Shown here piece by piece: positions 32,559-42,091 of a stretch of 64,000 nucleotides of DNA. Source of the stretch: Cytobacillus oceanisediminis (GTDB lineage: Bacteria; Bacillota; Bacilli; Bacillales; Cytobacillaceae); NCBI RefSeq assembly GCF_004366035.1, contig NZ_SOEE01000002.1, positions 682,001-746,000 of the forward strand, written 5' to 3'. The notes beneath the pieces were generated by a model. That model was not told where the DNA came from, made no database searches, and saw only the letters and a program-made list of their open reading frames with translations. Made by a program: the position numbers and the translations under genes. Each line of letters opens with the position of its first letter. Position 1 is the first letter of the stretch.

Positions 32559-33686
32559 TTAAAATCCTGATGATTCCGCAGGAACAATCCCATTATAATC
32601 TGTCCAATAACCTGCTAAGGGATAAGACGGGATTCTATTCCAACTCTCAGGATCCACATCATTTACTTCTCCTGTAACATAGCCATATATCAAGGATTTT
32701 AAAGCTAAATAGTTTTGTTTTGTTAAATATCCATTCGATTTCTGCCCCAGGCTGCCATCGCTTGAATTGCCTTTCGTTTCAAAAAATACTGCTGGATGGC
32801 TGTGATTTTCCGGGTTTAATCCATTAAAATTCAATCCCATCATCATAGCTGATACGACTCCGCCTTTAATGTCGATATCGTAGCCTACTTGTTTTTCACT
32901 ATCAACAATCTGGTAGCGGTCAATATGAGTATAGCCGTATCCGTTCATTTCATCATAGACATATGCCAACATCTGTCTTGTTACATCATTGTAGTTTTTG
33001 TATGCAGGCAATGTTGGTCCATTCGGCGCAAGGGAAATACCGAGTGAAAATGAAGTTGCTTCATTTGTTCCATAAATCTGTTTTAATCCTTGATGATGCA
33101 AATCGATCGCAAAGTCAGGTTTCAATTCTGCCCAATAGGAATAAACAACTTTAGACTCATTGGCTTTAAAGCCGCCTTCAGCTGCCCAATCCCGATTCAA
33201 ATCCAGTAATTGTCCAGTCTCCATAACCTTTGTACCGCGGGTATTCATTTCTGCTCCATCCGGATTGTACATTGGAATGAAGTATAGTGTGGACTCTTCC
33301 AGAACGGTCTGTACCTCTTTGGAAGAGTTGCTCGCATAAGTTTTTAACAGCTGAAGCGCTGCCTCAGTAACCAGCTTTTCATTACCATGGATTTGAGCCT
33401 GAATCCAGATTTTCTTTTCCCCGGTTCCAACCTTGGCGACATAAATGCTTCTGCCCTGCTCAGATTTGCCGAAGCGGTCGAGTGTAAAAACTTCCACTTT
33501 CCCCTTGCTTGTCTGTTCAATGCTTTTAAGCGTTTTCACGACATCTTCGTAGGAGAGCATGCTGTTAATACTTGTGTTTCCATTTGTAGATGGCCCTCCT
33601 GGTACGGTTGCCGCAAAGGAAAGTGTGGAGAACAGCATAACAAGAAATGCTGTCAGCAATGCGATTTTCCCTGCCGATTTCCTCAT
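32559..33686 (-). CDS. secreted M14-family zinc carboxypeptidase
   Basis: 375 aa. A signal peptide (basic start, hydrophobic core, AXA-like cut near residue 25: SFAATV) is followed by a metallocarboxypeptidase domain. Zinc ligands are the His and Glu of QIHGNEK and the later His of FAIDLHHQG; HPAVFFETKG carries the likely catalytic Glu. It should trim C-terminal residues from peptides or peptidoglycan-type gamma-D-Glu substrates outside the cell. The RBS is GAAAGGGTG. Monocistronic, with a terminator shared with the small upstream gene. Confidence 0.92.
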   Translation of the reverse strand: MRKSAGKIALLTAFLVMLFSTLSFAATVPGGPSTNGNTSINSMLSYEDVVKTLKSIEQTSKGKVEVFTLDRFGKSEQGRSIYVAKVGTGEKKIWIQAQIHGNEKLVTEAALQLLKTYASNSSKEVQTVLEESTLYFIPMYNPDGAEMNTRGTKVMETGQLLDLNRDWAAEGGFKANESKVVYSYWAELKPDFAIDLHHQGLKQIYGTNEATSFSLGISLAPNGPTLPAYKNYNDVTRQMLAYVYDEMNGYGYTHIDRYQIVDSEKQVGYDIDIKGGVVSAMMMGLNFNGLNPENHSHPAVFFETKGNSSDGSLGQKSNGYLTKQNYLALKSLIYGYVTGEVNDVDPESWNRIPSYPLAGYWTDYNGIVPAESSGF

Positions 33687-34010
33687 ATGTATTTCACCCT
33701 TTCTATTTAGCCCCTTTCTTCGGGACTCTAAAGAAATAATAAGGGATGGGCTTGTCCCTTGACAGAGAAAAAAGAATGAATTTTCCGCTAATTCAAGAGA
33801 TCATTTTTTTAATTTTGGCAAAGTGATTGGGAATAAGGAACTGTTTTACACTTTAAATCGATAAAATATGACAAAACCCAACATATTCCCCGCTTCCTTT
33901 TTTCCTAAAGTTAAAATTGACAAATCTTTAATAAAAATTAACTATTTCGCCTTCCGAAAAAGGTGTTATAATACTATTTATAAAATTTTACAGAAATGAA
34001 GGCGAGTCGT
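33687..34010. other. intergenic region with promoter of the EamA gene
   Basis: AT-rich. A TATAAT at about 33967 lies about 45 bases before the TTG start of the exporter gene; the -35 is unclear. No other feature is supported. Confidence 0.4.
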
Positions 34011-34946
34011 TTGAAAAAGAGATTATGGCTTATTTATGGAATGCTGACTTTGGCTACTGCTACATGGGGCAGCGCTTTTATTGCCGGCAAGTTTGCTGTT
34101 CAAAGCTTTGAACCTGCAACAGTTGCTTTTTTGCGGTTTTTGGGAGCTGCCATCCTGCTTTTTCCGCTCATGTGGATCATGGAAAAAGACCGGAAACGAC
34201 CGAATATGAGAGATCATGGATTGTTTGCTCTTTTGGGCCTGACCGGAATTGCCTTATATAATATTTGTTTTTTCCTGGCCACAAAGCATGCGCCCGTGAT
34301 TAAAAGCTCATTATTTATTGCTTCAAACCCGGTGCTGATTGTCCTTTTATCAGGGTTATTTCTAAAAGAGAAGATAACAAAAAATCATATCATTGGAATG
34401 GCCGTTGCTTTGACAGGTGTAGTGTTTATTATTACAGATGGCCATTTACTTACTCTTTTCCAATATGGCTTTGAACCCATTGACTTCGTATTGCTAGGAG
34501 CTGTGGTCAGCTGGGCCATCTATAGTGTTGTGGGGAAAGTGGTTTTGAAAAAATTCAGCTCAGTGGAATCCACTACTTATGCAGTTGCCTATGGAACCTT
34601 ATTTCTATTGCCATTCGCTTCTGCTGAAACATCTTGGATGGATATCCAGCAAGCCAGCATTATGACATGGATTGCTATTGCCCATATGAGCATTTTTGTT
34701 ACCGTGGTTTCATTTGTCATGTATTATAACGGAATTAAAGAGGTCGGTGCGGCCAAGGCCTCCATTTTTATTAATGTGATGCCTGTTTCCGCCGTTATCA
34801 TGGCTACGGTCTTTTTGGGTGAAACATTCACTATGGCTCATGGAATAGGGGCAGCATTTGTTCTGACAGGTGTTTATATAGGAACAAATGCGAAAATGTT
34901 TCAGAGAAGGATGCATAAACAGTCAATGAAAAATGAGACAGCATAA
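34011..34946 (+). CDS. EamA/DMT-family exporter
   Basis: About 311 aa from TTG at 34011, which has AAGGCGAG at good spacing; the ATG at 33996 has no RBS but may be annotated elsewhere. Ten membrane segments as two EamA repeats (ATATWGSAFIAGKFAVQSFEP and AVVSWAIYSVVGKV). Drug/metabolite transporters of this type export amino acids, nucleosides or drugs; specificity cannot be read. It ends with its own terminator and is convergent with the regulator gene. Confidence 0.85.
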   Translation: MKKRLWLIYGMLTLATATWGSAFIAGKFAVQSFEPATVAFLRFLGAAILLFPLMWIMEKDRKRPNMRDHGLFALLGLTGIALYNICFFLATKHAPVIKSSLFIASNPVLIVLLSGLFLKEKITKNHIIGMAVALTGVVFIITDGHLLTLFQYGFEPIDFVLLGAVVSWAIYSVVGKVVLKKFSSVESTTYAVAYGTLFLLPFASAETSWMDIQQASIMTWIAIAHMSIFVTVVSFVMYYNGIKEVGAAKASIFINVMPVSAVIMATVFLGETFTMAHGIGAAFVLTGVYIGTNAKMFQRRMHKQSMKNETA

Positions 34947-34973
34947 CAATGCAGTCTCATTTTTTTCAGCTCG
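34935..34973 (+). terminator. terminator of the EamA gene
   Basis: TGAGAC...GCAT AACA ATGC...GTCTCA with TTTTTTT. It also lies at the 3' end of the convergent regulator gene. Confidence 0.8.
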
Positions 34974-34981
34974 AAAAAAGT

Positions 34982-36229
34982 CTACTCGTGATCATAATAG
35001 CTTTTCTGTTTATGTATAAAAGAACGTGCGAGCTCAATTGCTTTTAGAGCCTCGCCTTTTTCTGAGTAAAAGTGGAAAAGCTTTTTCTCATAATGGTCGA
35101 TTAAAATGCCATAGCCAATTTTTTTAAAGTACGGCAAGGCTGTTTCCTCAATAAATTGATAGTATTGCTGTTCTTCTTTTTTCAATAGATGAAGATGAAG
35201 CTGAAAATAAATCCAGGTATATGAATCAGCTGCTTTTGCCCTCTCCATGCCTTCTTCAGCTAATTTTATCAGCTCACTGCCGGCCTGAAGTTTTCCTTTA
35301 TAACATGTATGGATGTATCCATCTAAAGCAGTTAAATAGTGAGGAGCATTTTCGGCCGTAAGCTTAAGCGCGTCTTCATAAAGGCCTGCAGATTCCCTGT
35401 ATTTCTTTCGGCGAAAATATTCGAATCCCAAATTATGATAAAGCTTGGATTTCCGGTCACCTGAATTACATGCATCACATAACTTAATTAATTGTTCATA
35501 TTTTTCCTTTGTTTCATTAAAATCATGTAGTTCTTTGGCATTTAGCTGAACAATCAGCAGCATTTCTGTGTCGATAATGCGGAGAATGTTTAAGGTTCTT
35601 TGAAAATATTGAAGAGCCTTTTTCCCATAATAATAGGCTGTTATATTTGAATGGATGGAATGGTAAGCAATCGCTAAGTGGTAATAGTATTCTTCATAGG
35701 TATACTGATCTCTGTCAATGGAAGTTAAACAGCTGATACAGTCACGGTATTGGCCTGTAAGAAAGTAATAAATGCCCTGGATATGCTTCAACAGATTCGC
35801 GTCATGAGGCGAAAAGGCAGCGGAAGTTTTATTAAACTCCGAGATCAATTTTGATGCTGACTCCAATTCACTCACAGATAAATAGTACCTGGCTGACAGC
35901 AGGCCATATAGAGTCTGAAAATCAGGCATATGAATCAGTTTTTCAGACTGCAGTTCCTTTTTTATCTGTTCAGATTCCTGTATTCGCTGCATAATCATGC
36001 TCTCATGCCATTCATCCAGCCTCTTTGCAAGCTGATGATATCGAAGTATTTCCTCCTCGGGATTAATGCCGAGCCTCCTGGCCAGGAGGTGTGTAATTTC
36101 CCCGGAGTATTCGGTAATTCCCCGTTCAATTTTACTCAAATGGGTTACTGAACAAATCCCTTCTCCCAGCTGACCCTGAGTTAGACCTTCTCTTTCCCTG
36201 TAAAACTTAATTATTTTCCCAATGATCAT
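34982..36229 (-). CDS. RRNPP-type regulator (XRE helix-turn-helix + TPR)
   Basis: 415 aa. Residues 1-60 form an XRE helix-turn-helix (IIKFYREREGLTQGQLGEGI, CSVTHLSKIERGI), and the remainder is a tetratricopeptide-like superhelix (for example YYFLTGQYRDCISCL, LYHNLGFEYFRRKKYRESAGL). This is the layout of PlcR/NprR/Rgg-like quorum regulators that bind short peptide pheromones. It lies directly downstream of, and in the same direction as, a giant secreted protease, a plausible target, but a terminator at 36301-36325 separates them. No pheromone ORF is found downstream. Confidence 0.9.
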   Translation of the reverse strand: MIIGKIIKFYREREGLTQGQLGEGICSVTHLSKIERGITEYSGEITHLLARRLGINPEEEILRYHQLAKRLDEWHESMIMQRIQESEQIKKELQSEKLIHMPDFQTLYGLLSARYYLSVSELESASKLISEFNKTSAAFSPHDANLLKHIQGIYYFLTGQYRDCISCLTSIDRDQYTYEEYYYHLAIAYHSIHSNITAYYYGKKALQYFQRTLNILRIIDTEMLLIVQLNAKELHDFNETKEKYEQLIKLCDACNSGDRKSKLYHNLGFEYFRRKKYRESAGLYEDALKLTAENAPHYLTALDGYIHTCYKGKLQAGSELIKLAEEGMERAKAADSYTWIYFQLHLHLLKKEEQQYYQFIEETALPYFKKIGYGILIDHYEKKLFHFYSEKGEALKAIELARSFIHKQKSYYDHE

Positions 36230-36266
36230 GCTGCACCTCGGTATTAAATTTTCTATTATTATAGTG

Positions 36267-36282
36267 AAATTACCAGTAATTT
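36267..36282. promoter_or_regulatory. 16-bp palindrome in the RRNPP promoter
   Basis: AAATTACTGGTAATTT on the minus strand (perfect except at the centre), just upstream of a TATAAT -10. A good candidate for the regulator's own operator. Distance to the start is about 40 bases. Confidence 0.55.
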
Positions 36283-36300
36283 TCTATAGGTTAATAGAAA

Positions 36301-36325
36301 CAGGCAGGAGAACGTGTCTCCTGCC
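36301..36325 (-). terminator. terminator of the Vpr-like protease gene
   Basis: GGCAGGAGA / TCTCCTGCC stem with a short loop just after the protease stop codon. Confidence 0.8.
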
Positions 36326-36338
36326 TTCTGTGCAATTC

Positions 36339-39300
36339 TTATTTTTCTTTTGGCTCCAATCCAATCATTTTAAGGAAATCCTCAAGGCGTTTTTTCCCGA
36401 TTGTTTCTTTCGGCTGATTTCCTTTTCCTGCTAATGAGCCTTTCGTTAAGAAATTCTTTTCAATCCATCTGACATCTGTTTCATCGACCACCCCATCCTG
36501 GTTAATATCGAGATGTGAATTTTTAGGGGCTTTCTTGCCATAATTATCAACTGCTTCTTTCAGATCCCGGATATCGACAATCTGATCCTGGGTAACATCC
36601 CCTGCAAGGTTATCTTCGGGGTTAATTCTTACATACAGGCCTTGCTGCTCTCCCTCTTTTTCAATGCTTGCCATTACATTCTTATATTCAGCCATATGGC
36701 CAGGCACCTCGACATAGACGGTATAAGCTACTTTATCTGCTGGTACAATCACTTCAAAGAGGCCCTTGCTGTCCAATGTTCCCTCATATATCTTTCCATT
36801 TGCAGCTTTGGCGAAGACCTTTGCCTTAAGCTTGGTAAAATCGTATTTGTTATCAATCCAGCCTCCAGAGGTTAAGAAAGCTTCCGGAGCTATATTACCG
36901 GTTATTTTTGAATGTGAGGAATTGAATTCAAAATGGTTCAAGCTATATGCAGGAATTTTTGTTTCTCCACTTTCTCCCTGTTTTTTATAAGATAACTCCT
37001 TTAAACCAATGGAAGAGTATCTCGCATAATTTGTATCATCTGCTACCTTAAAGGTAACATCAAGGAATGGCATATCCCCGCTAATGCCCTCGAAATCAGC
37101 TTTTGAAAGCGATGCTCCGACCTTTACTCCTGATTGGGTAACAACAGGTTCATCCAATTCAATAGAAATTCCTTCTTCATCTGCAAATTTTTGAAGCTTT
37201 GGATTCACCTTAACTTTCTCGAATTCAAAGAAATTGAGGAAAGGCTGCACCTCAAATGAACCTGAAATGAATTTCTTCACATTATTTAAATCAAGGGTCA
37301 TGGTAATCTCATCATTCAGCTCTACACTGCTCTTATCAAATCGGCTGGTCGCATGTTCGGTGCCTTCCTTCATGAACACATATTGAGGACTTGAAAATGT
37401 GTTCGCCGCTGTGCCCATATCCCAAGGGAATAGCTTTAACTGATAAGGTCTGGCTTCATATTCTTCCGGCAGCACACCAAATTTTGAAGTGCCATCATTT
37501 TCAAGCTTCAGGAATCCGCTAATAAATGGGCTGCCATTTTCATAGTAAGCAGCTGTATTGGTTTTTTGAGTAAAATCCATTCCTTTTGACTGCAGCAGGT
37601 CAACTGTCTTATCTGTAATATTTCCATGTACCCAGAATGCGTGATGGCCGTCTTCATCTGTTAACATGCCATCATTTATTTCGATGACTCCCGGTTCAAT
37701 ATCCAGATCCACTTCCGGCGGGGTATTATCTACGATACCAACACTCTCGTAGTGATAACTTTTCCCTTCTGAATCCCGGCTAATCAGATCAAGTACATAA
37801 TCTCCCTCTGGCAGTTTTTGAATGTAATCAGCTATTGGCTGCTTCTTATTCCCGGTGAATGGATAAACAAGTCCCCTGTGTCCAAAAAAGATCAGGTATT
37901 CCTTATCAGGGGCTGCCTGGCTGCCGTCATAGCTTCCTACGAGCCCAACAGCTTTGCCTGTTTTGGCATCTTTGATAATCAGGTCAAACGTTTCCATCGG
38001 GCTTTTAAACTTAAAGACAAAGTGAGAACCTGGTGCATAATATTGATGGAATGGCGTATCTGTTGTAACAGAAGGTGAGAGCGGCTCGGCATAGGCAATC
38101 CCTTTGTCTGTCACTCTTATGGCAAAAGGAATTTGATAGCGGTCATTTGGATTTGCCTGATTAACCACATGAATATAGCCTTCATAGCGGCCGATTTCAG
38201 CCGATTTTGGAATGACAATTCCAGCCTTGATTTGTTCTGTTTTTCCTGCTTCGATTGTCAGCGATTCAGGGACATTGACTTTAATTTCATTTTTAATTCC
38301 GTCCTGTATACCTTCCCGGGCTGCATGATATTCCACTTCTACTCTGAATGATTGATCCTGTTTACTATTATTCGCCACTTGAATGCTTCGGCTGTCCTCG
38401 ATATCCTCATTGTTAAAGTAATGGGTGCCGTAGCTGATGGAACCAGTAATCTCATCTACTTGGATATATTCTCCGTTTTCTATATGATTGGTTTGATCCA
38501 TTACTTTGAAAGATATGTCCGAATGAACAGCCTGATAGGCATCTACCCGGCCAGCCCCCACTTCATATACTGAGTAATCACTTTTCAAGTCATCAGATGT
38601 GTTCATCATAGCCGTTTTAACAGCGAATGGATCCAAGTCTGGATTTTGCTGAAGCATAAGTGCCGCCACACCCGCTATGTGTGGAGTCGCCATAGAGGTT
38701 CCGTTCAGTCTCGCGTAGGCAGAGCTATAATCCTGTCCCTCTTCCGGGTGATTCATGAATTCCGGATAAGTGGAGAATATGGAGACCCCTGGGGCCACTA
38801 GATCCGGCTTTATATCATAATTGCTGTTAACAGGCCCTCTTGAGCTGAAGTCTGCAAGAGAATCTCCTTCCGTTTTAACCTCAGCAAGCTGATTAAAGGT
38901 GAGAGATACTTCAGGATTCTCTTTTAAATAGTCTCCATCTTCCTTTGTAAGCTGGAACGTTGGGATATATTTGGTGTTTTCTCCTATGTAGGCAGGGATT
39001 TCACCTTCAGTGTTATTAAAAATGATGACAGCTGCCGCGCCTGCATTTTTTGCATTTTTCACTTTTTCCTCAAATGTCAGCTCTCCGCGTTCAATTAATG
39101 CAATTCTGCCAGCTAACTCTTTCCCTGTAAAATCTCCTGGTTTACCCAATCCAGTAAACACAACAGGATACGATTTGCCTTCCAGAATTTTTAAGTCATC
39201 AGAAAAATTCTTGGCAAGTAATTTCATAGATTCAAAAACTTTGTCACCTGCACTGGCTTTAAAAGCCGGAATGGTAATGGCTGCATCACTCGCACCTACC

Positions 39301-40523
39301 GTAATCCCAAACGCACTCGTACCTGGCGATCCAAGCGTCTTTTCGCTTGGGCCCGCATTTCCTGCTGCTACAACGGAAACCACACCTGAGAGCATCGCGT
39401 TATTAATCGCCACTGAAGTAGGATATAAAGGGTCATTTACACTAGCACCTAGGGATAAATTAATTACGTCCATGCCATCCTCAACAGCTTTATCAATGCC
39501 TGCCAGCACTCCATCTGTTGTACCTGAGCCATACGGACCGAGAACTCTGTAAGCAAATAAATCTACATCAGGCGCCACTCCTTTAACAGCATAATCAACT
39601 GCATTGTCTTTTTGCGCAGCAATTGTGCCGGAGACATGCGTACCATGGGAAGTATAATAAGCAGAACCATTTAGAAACTCAGGCATGTTCGCCGCTTTCC
39701 ATTCATCATAGGTCGCTTCCATTGGGTCTGCATCATTATTGATAAAATCCCAGCCTTTCACTGAGGCAGGATCGAATGCTTTCGGATCTTGTCCGTTTTC
39801 CGCCCGGTATCCTTTATAAGAATCTGTTAAGTCAGGGTGCGAATAATCAATTCCTGTGTCCAGTACTCCAACCTTGATTCCTTTTCCGGTAACCCCTTCA
39901 GCGTGAAGCTTATCAACACCGATTTGCGGAATGCTGTCTGCCATCTTCGGCTTTATTTTAGATTGCTCTGCTGAAGGAAGATCCAGCTGGACCTGTGCAT
40001 TGCTCCAAATTCGTTTTACTGCGCCAGATTGCAGGAGTTCTTCCACTGCTATTCCTGGGAGTGTCATGGAAACACCATTGAAGGCATTCCTGTATTCTCG
40101 TTTTACTTCAATTTTACTGGCATCATACAATGAACTGCTTTTATTAGCCTTCAGCTTGCCAACATGTGCTTTGAATTCACTGTGGGATTTTTCTACTTTT
40201 TCTTTAGCTAAAGAAAGAGAAGGTTTTTTGTTCTTTAAAGCTTCTTTCTTTACCTCCACCTTTGCAGGAGCCTGGTTAAACTCCACAATGACTTCTACCA
40301 GCTCAGGAGTGGTGGTATTTACTTCAGGGGAAATAATGAATCCCGGCCCTATCTCAAGCTGTTCTAAAGCTTCTCTTTGTTCTTTCGAGAGGCCATTTAA
40401 GATTTTTTCCGCTTCGTCCACCGTGATCTCCGGCTTCTGTGCAAGCACATTAAATGGAATGGAAGCAGTGAATAATAAACTTGCAGCTATGGCCCCTTTT
40501 AATAGATTATTGCGTGACTTCAT
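36339..40523 (-). CDS. large secreted subtilisin-family protease (Vpr-like) with dockerin-like C-terminus
   Basis: 1394 aa, longer than B. subtilis Vpr (about 806 aa). Signal peptide at residues 1-29, I9 propeptide inhibitor about 75-185, S8 catalytic domain with Asp222 (DTGIDYSHPDL), His293 (SHGTHVSG), Asn389 (AAGNAGP) and Ser610 (NGTSMATPHIAG), and a PA domain inserted at about 450-545. Fn3/Ig-like segments follow, and a C-terminal pair of calcium-loop motifs (DVTQDQIVDIRDL and LDINQDGVVDETDV) forms a dockerin type I-like module near residues 1306-1360. The tail ends KMIGLEPKEK, with no LPXTG. It probably digests extracellular protein. Confidence 0.93.
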   Translation of the reverse strand: MKSRNNLLKGAIAASLLFTASIPFNVLAQKPEITVDEAEKILNGLSKEQREALEQLEIGPGFIISPEVNTTTPELVEVIVEFNQAPAKVEVKKEALKNKKPSLSLAKEKVEKSHSEFKAHVGKLKANKSSSLYDASKIEVKREYRNAFNGVSMTLPGIAVEELLQSGAVKRIWSNAQVQLDLPSAEQSKIKPKMADSIPQIGVDKLHAEGVTGKGIKVGVLDTGIDYSHPDLTDSYKGYRAENGQDPKAFDPASVKGWDFINNDADPMEATYDEWKAANMPEFLNGSAYYTSHGTHVSGTIAAQKDNAVDYAVKGVAPDVDLFAYRVLGPYGSGTTDGVLAGIDKAVEDGMDVINLSLGASVNDPLYPTSVAINNAMLSGVVSVVAAGNAGPSEKTLGSPGTSAFGITVGASDAAITIPAFKASAGDKVFESMKLLAKNFSDDLKILEGKSYPVVFTGLGKPGDFTGKELAGRIALIERGELTFEEKVKNAKNAGAAAVIIFNNTEGEIPAYIGENTKYIPTFQLTKEDGDYLKENPEVSLTFNQLAEVKTEGDSLADFSSRGPVNSNYDIKPDLVAPGVSIFSTYPEFMNHPEEGQDYSSAYARLNGTSMATPHIAGVAALMLQQNPDLDPFAVKTAMMNTSDDLKSDYSVYEVGAGRVDAYQAVHSDISFKVMDQTNHIENGEYIQVDEITGSISYGTHYFNNEDIEDSRSIQVANNSKQDQSFRVEVEYHAAREGIQDGIKNEIKVNVPESLTIEAGKTEQIKAGIVIPKSAEIGRYEGYIHVVNQANPNDRYQIPFAIRVTDKGIAYAEPLSPSVTTDTPFHQYYAPGSHFVFKFKSPMETFDLIIKDAKTGKAVGLVGSYDGSQAAPDKEYLIFFGHRGLVYPFTGNKKQPIADYIQKLPEGDYVLDLISRDSEGKSYHYESVGIVDNTPPEVDLDIEPGVIEINDGMLTDEDGHHAFWVHGNITDKTVDLLQSKGMDFTQKTNTAAYYENGSPFISGFLKLENDGTSKFGVLPEEYEARPYQLKLFPWDMGTAANTFSSPQYVFMKEGTEHATSRFDKSSVELNDEITMTLDLNNVKKFISGSFEVQPFLNFFEFEKVKVNPKLQKFADEEGISIELDEPVVTQSGVKVGASLSKADFEGISGDMPFLDVTFKVADDTNYARYSSIGLKELSYKKQGESGETKIPAYSLNHFEFNSSHSKITGNIAPEAFLTSGGWIDNKYDFTKLKAKVFAKAANGKIYEGTLDSKGLFEVIVPADKVAYTVYVEVPGHMAEYKNVMASIEKEGEQQGLYVRINPEDNLAGDVTQDQIVDIRDLKEAVDNYGKKAPKNSHLDINQDGVVDETDVRWIEKNFLTKGSLAGKGNQPKETIGKKRLEDFLKMIGLEPKEK

Positions 40524-40789
40524 ATTTTTCCTCCTGCTCTTTAATTGATAGAAAAGTAAGAATACTCACTATACATATCTTAAAGGGCAGAGATGTGAGC
40601 AGTAAATTGGGGTAATAAAAGAGGTACATTACTACTAAATTTCTTACTTTCTGCTGGTATTTATCTTGAAAATAGGATAAAGAGCATCTTGATAGGCAGC
40701 AGAAAAGTATAAATTTGGAAGAAGGGGATATTGATTACCCCAAATGGGCGATGGGGGCGAGTTTTTGGATGAACCTTTTTCTTGGACTT
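40524..40789. other. promoter region of the Vpr-like gene
   Basis: AT-rich upstream region. It holds the RBS (AGGAGG) and presumably the protease promoter. No ORF supported. Confidence 0.4.
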
Positions 40790-40993
40790 TATGGCGACCG
40801 TTTCTTTTCCTTACTTTTATTTTTCGTCATGTGCGATCCATGGCGACGTTTTTTACCCTCGCCGGTATTTTCGTAGTCATAAACGCTTTATGGCGACCGT
40901 TTTCCTTTCCTCCCTTCCGTTTTCGCCGTCATGACCGCTCTATGGCGACCATTTTCTTTCCCTCGCTTGCATTTTCGTCGTCATAAACGCTCT
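40790..40993. repeat. ~50-bp tandem repeat, four units
   Basis: Units start with ATGGCGAC at 40791, 40840, 40890 and 40943 and continue with CGTTTTCTTTCC-, CTCGC- and TTTTCGTCGTCATAAACGCT-like blocks, with periods of 49, 50 and 53 bases. Diverged copies lie at 24531-24650. Function unknown. The reading frame through the repeats (an 80-aa ORF) is a repeat artefact. Confidence 0.85.
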
Positions 40994-41032
40994 TCAGAAA
41001 ATCTAGCAAGTAGTTAATTGACAAAACTAAAA

Positions 41033-41067
41033 CAAAAAAAGGACACTCCCTCAATTTGAAGTGTCCA
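41033..41067 (-). terminator. terminator of the esterase gene
   Basis: Minus-strand GGACACT / AGTGTCC with TTTTTTT after it, 12 bases beyond the esterase stop. Confidence 0.9.
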
Positions 41068-41078
41068 ATCTGCAAATA

Positions 41079-42023
41079 TTATTTCGAAGCGACACTCCCT
41101 TGGAACACACGCTTTAATGCATCTGCCGCCTGCTCAATCGATTTTCTTCCCTGTTCCAGCACACCTGGCATCCAGAAGAAGCCATGGATCATGCCGTCAT
41201 ACCGTTTGGATTCAACCGGGACGCCTGCTTCTTTTAAGCGTTCAGCATAGGCTTCCCCTTCATCTCGCAGCGGGTCAAACTCACCCGTTAACACTAATGC
41301 AGGCGGCAGCCCGCTTAGGTCTTTTGCCTGCAGTGGAGAGGCATATGGATTTTTTCCATCCTCTTCATTCCGCAAATAATGATTCCAGAACCATTCCATG
41401 CTTTCTTTCGTTAACAGATAGCCGTCTGCATTTTCAGTATAGGATTCTGTTGCATAGGAATGGTTGGTTACAGGGTAAATCAGCATCTGATAGGCAATTG
41501 AGATTTCGCCCTTGTCTCTTGCCATGAGGGCAGCAACGGCTGCAAGGTTTCCGCCTGCACTGTCGCCGCCGACGGCAATGCGGCTTGGATCCACTCCAAT
41601 GGATGCTGCATTTTCAGCCACCCATTTGACTGCAGCATACGAATCATCCGCAGCCGCAGGAAATTTATGTTCCGGAGCCAATCTGTAATCCACAGAAACG
41701 ACCACGCAATTCGCCAGGTTCGTTAAAAGCCGGCAAGGAACCTCTACTGTCTCCAGGTCACCGATTACCCAGCCGCCGCCGTGATAGTAGACGAGTGCGG
41801 GAAATGGGCCTTCTCCTTTAGGAGTATAAATTCGGACAGGTATCTCTCCTCCTGGTCCCGCAATATTTCTATTTTCAATCTTTCCTACTTCCTCAGGTTC
41901 TCCAGCCAGAGCTCTGAAATCTGTAGTGAGCCTGGCTTCCTCTGGTGATAGCTGGCTCATCGGCGGAGCTCCTGCTGCTTCCATTTGTTCCAATAAAAAT
42001 TTTGCCTGCGGATCTAATGCCAT
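41079..42023 (-). CDS. alpha/beta hydrolase of the hormone-sensitive lipase type (esterase)
   Basis: 314 aa with the HSL oxyanion motif YYHGGGWVIGD (residues 79-89), nucleophile Ser155 (GGDSAGGN), and the acid/His region DPLRDEGEAYAERL and DGMIHGFFW. Cytosolic, no signal peptide. It follows a Baeyer-Villiger monooxygenase gene by 68 bases on the same strand, the usual pairing in which the monooxygenase converts a ketone to an ester and the esterase cleaves it. The RBS is GGGGGG. Substrate size is not readable. Confidence 0.9.
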   Translation of the reverse strand: MALDPQAKFLLEQMEAAGAPPMSQLSPEEARLTTDFRALAGEPEEVGKIENRNIAGPGGEIPVRIYTPKGEGPFPALVYYHGGGWVIGDLETVEVPCRLLTNLANCVVVSVDYRLAPEHKFPAAADDSYAAVKWVAENAASIGVDPSRIAVGGDSAGGNLAAVAALMARDKGEISIAYQMLIYPVTNHSYATESYTENADGYLLTKESMEWFWNHYLRNEEDGKNPYASPLQAKDLSGLPPALVLTGEFDPLRDEGEAYAERLKEAGVPVESKRYDGMIHGFFWMPGVLEQGRKSIEQAADALKRVFQGSVASK

Positions 42024-42055
42024 TATTATTTTCCCCCTATTAATATATTATAGAC

Positions 42056-42078
42056 AGGGCAGGTGTAATGCCTGCCCT
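42056..42078 (-). other. hairpin between monooxygenase and esterase genes
   Basis: AGGGCAGG / CCTGCCCT perfect stem, loop CATTACA, no clear T-run. It may attenuate transcription into the esterase gene. Confidence 0.5.
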
Positions 42079-42091
42079 TATCAACATCCAC

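Noticed and set aside
39931..40548. 205-aa plus-strand ORF opposite the protease propeptide
   Set aside because: Antisense to the Vpr-like gene and without family signs.
40744..40986. 80-aa ORF over the tandem repeat
   Set aside because: It is an artefact of the repeat reading frame, with low-complexity Phe/Arg/Ser-rich sequence and no RBS.
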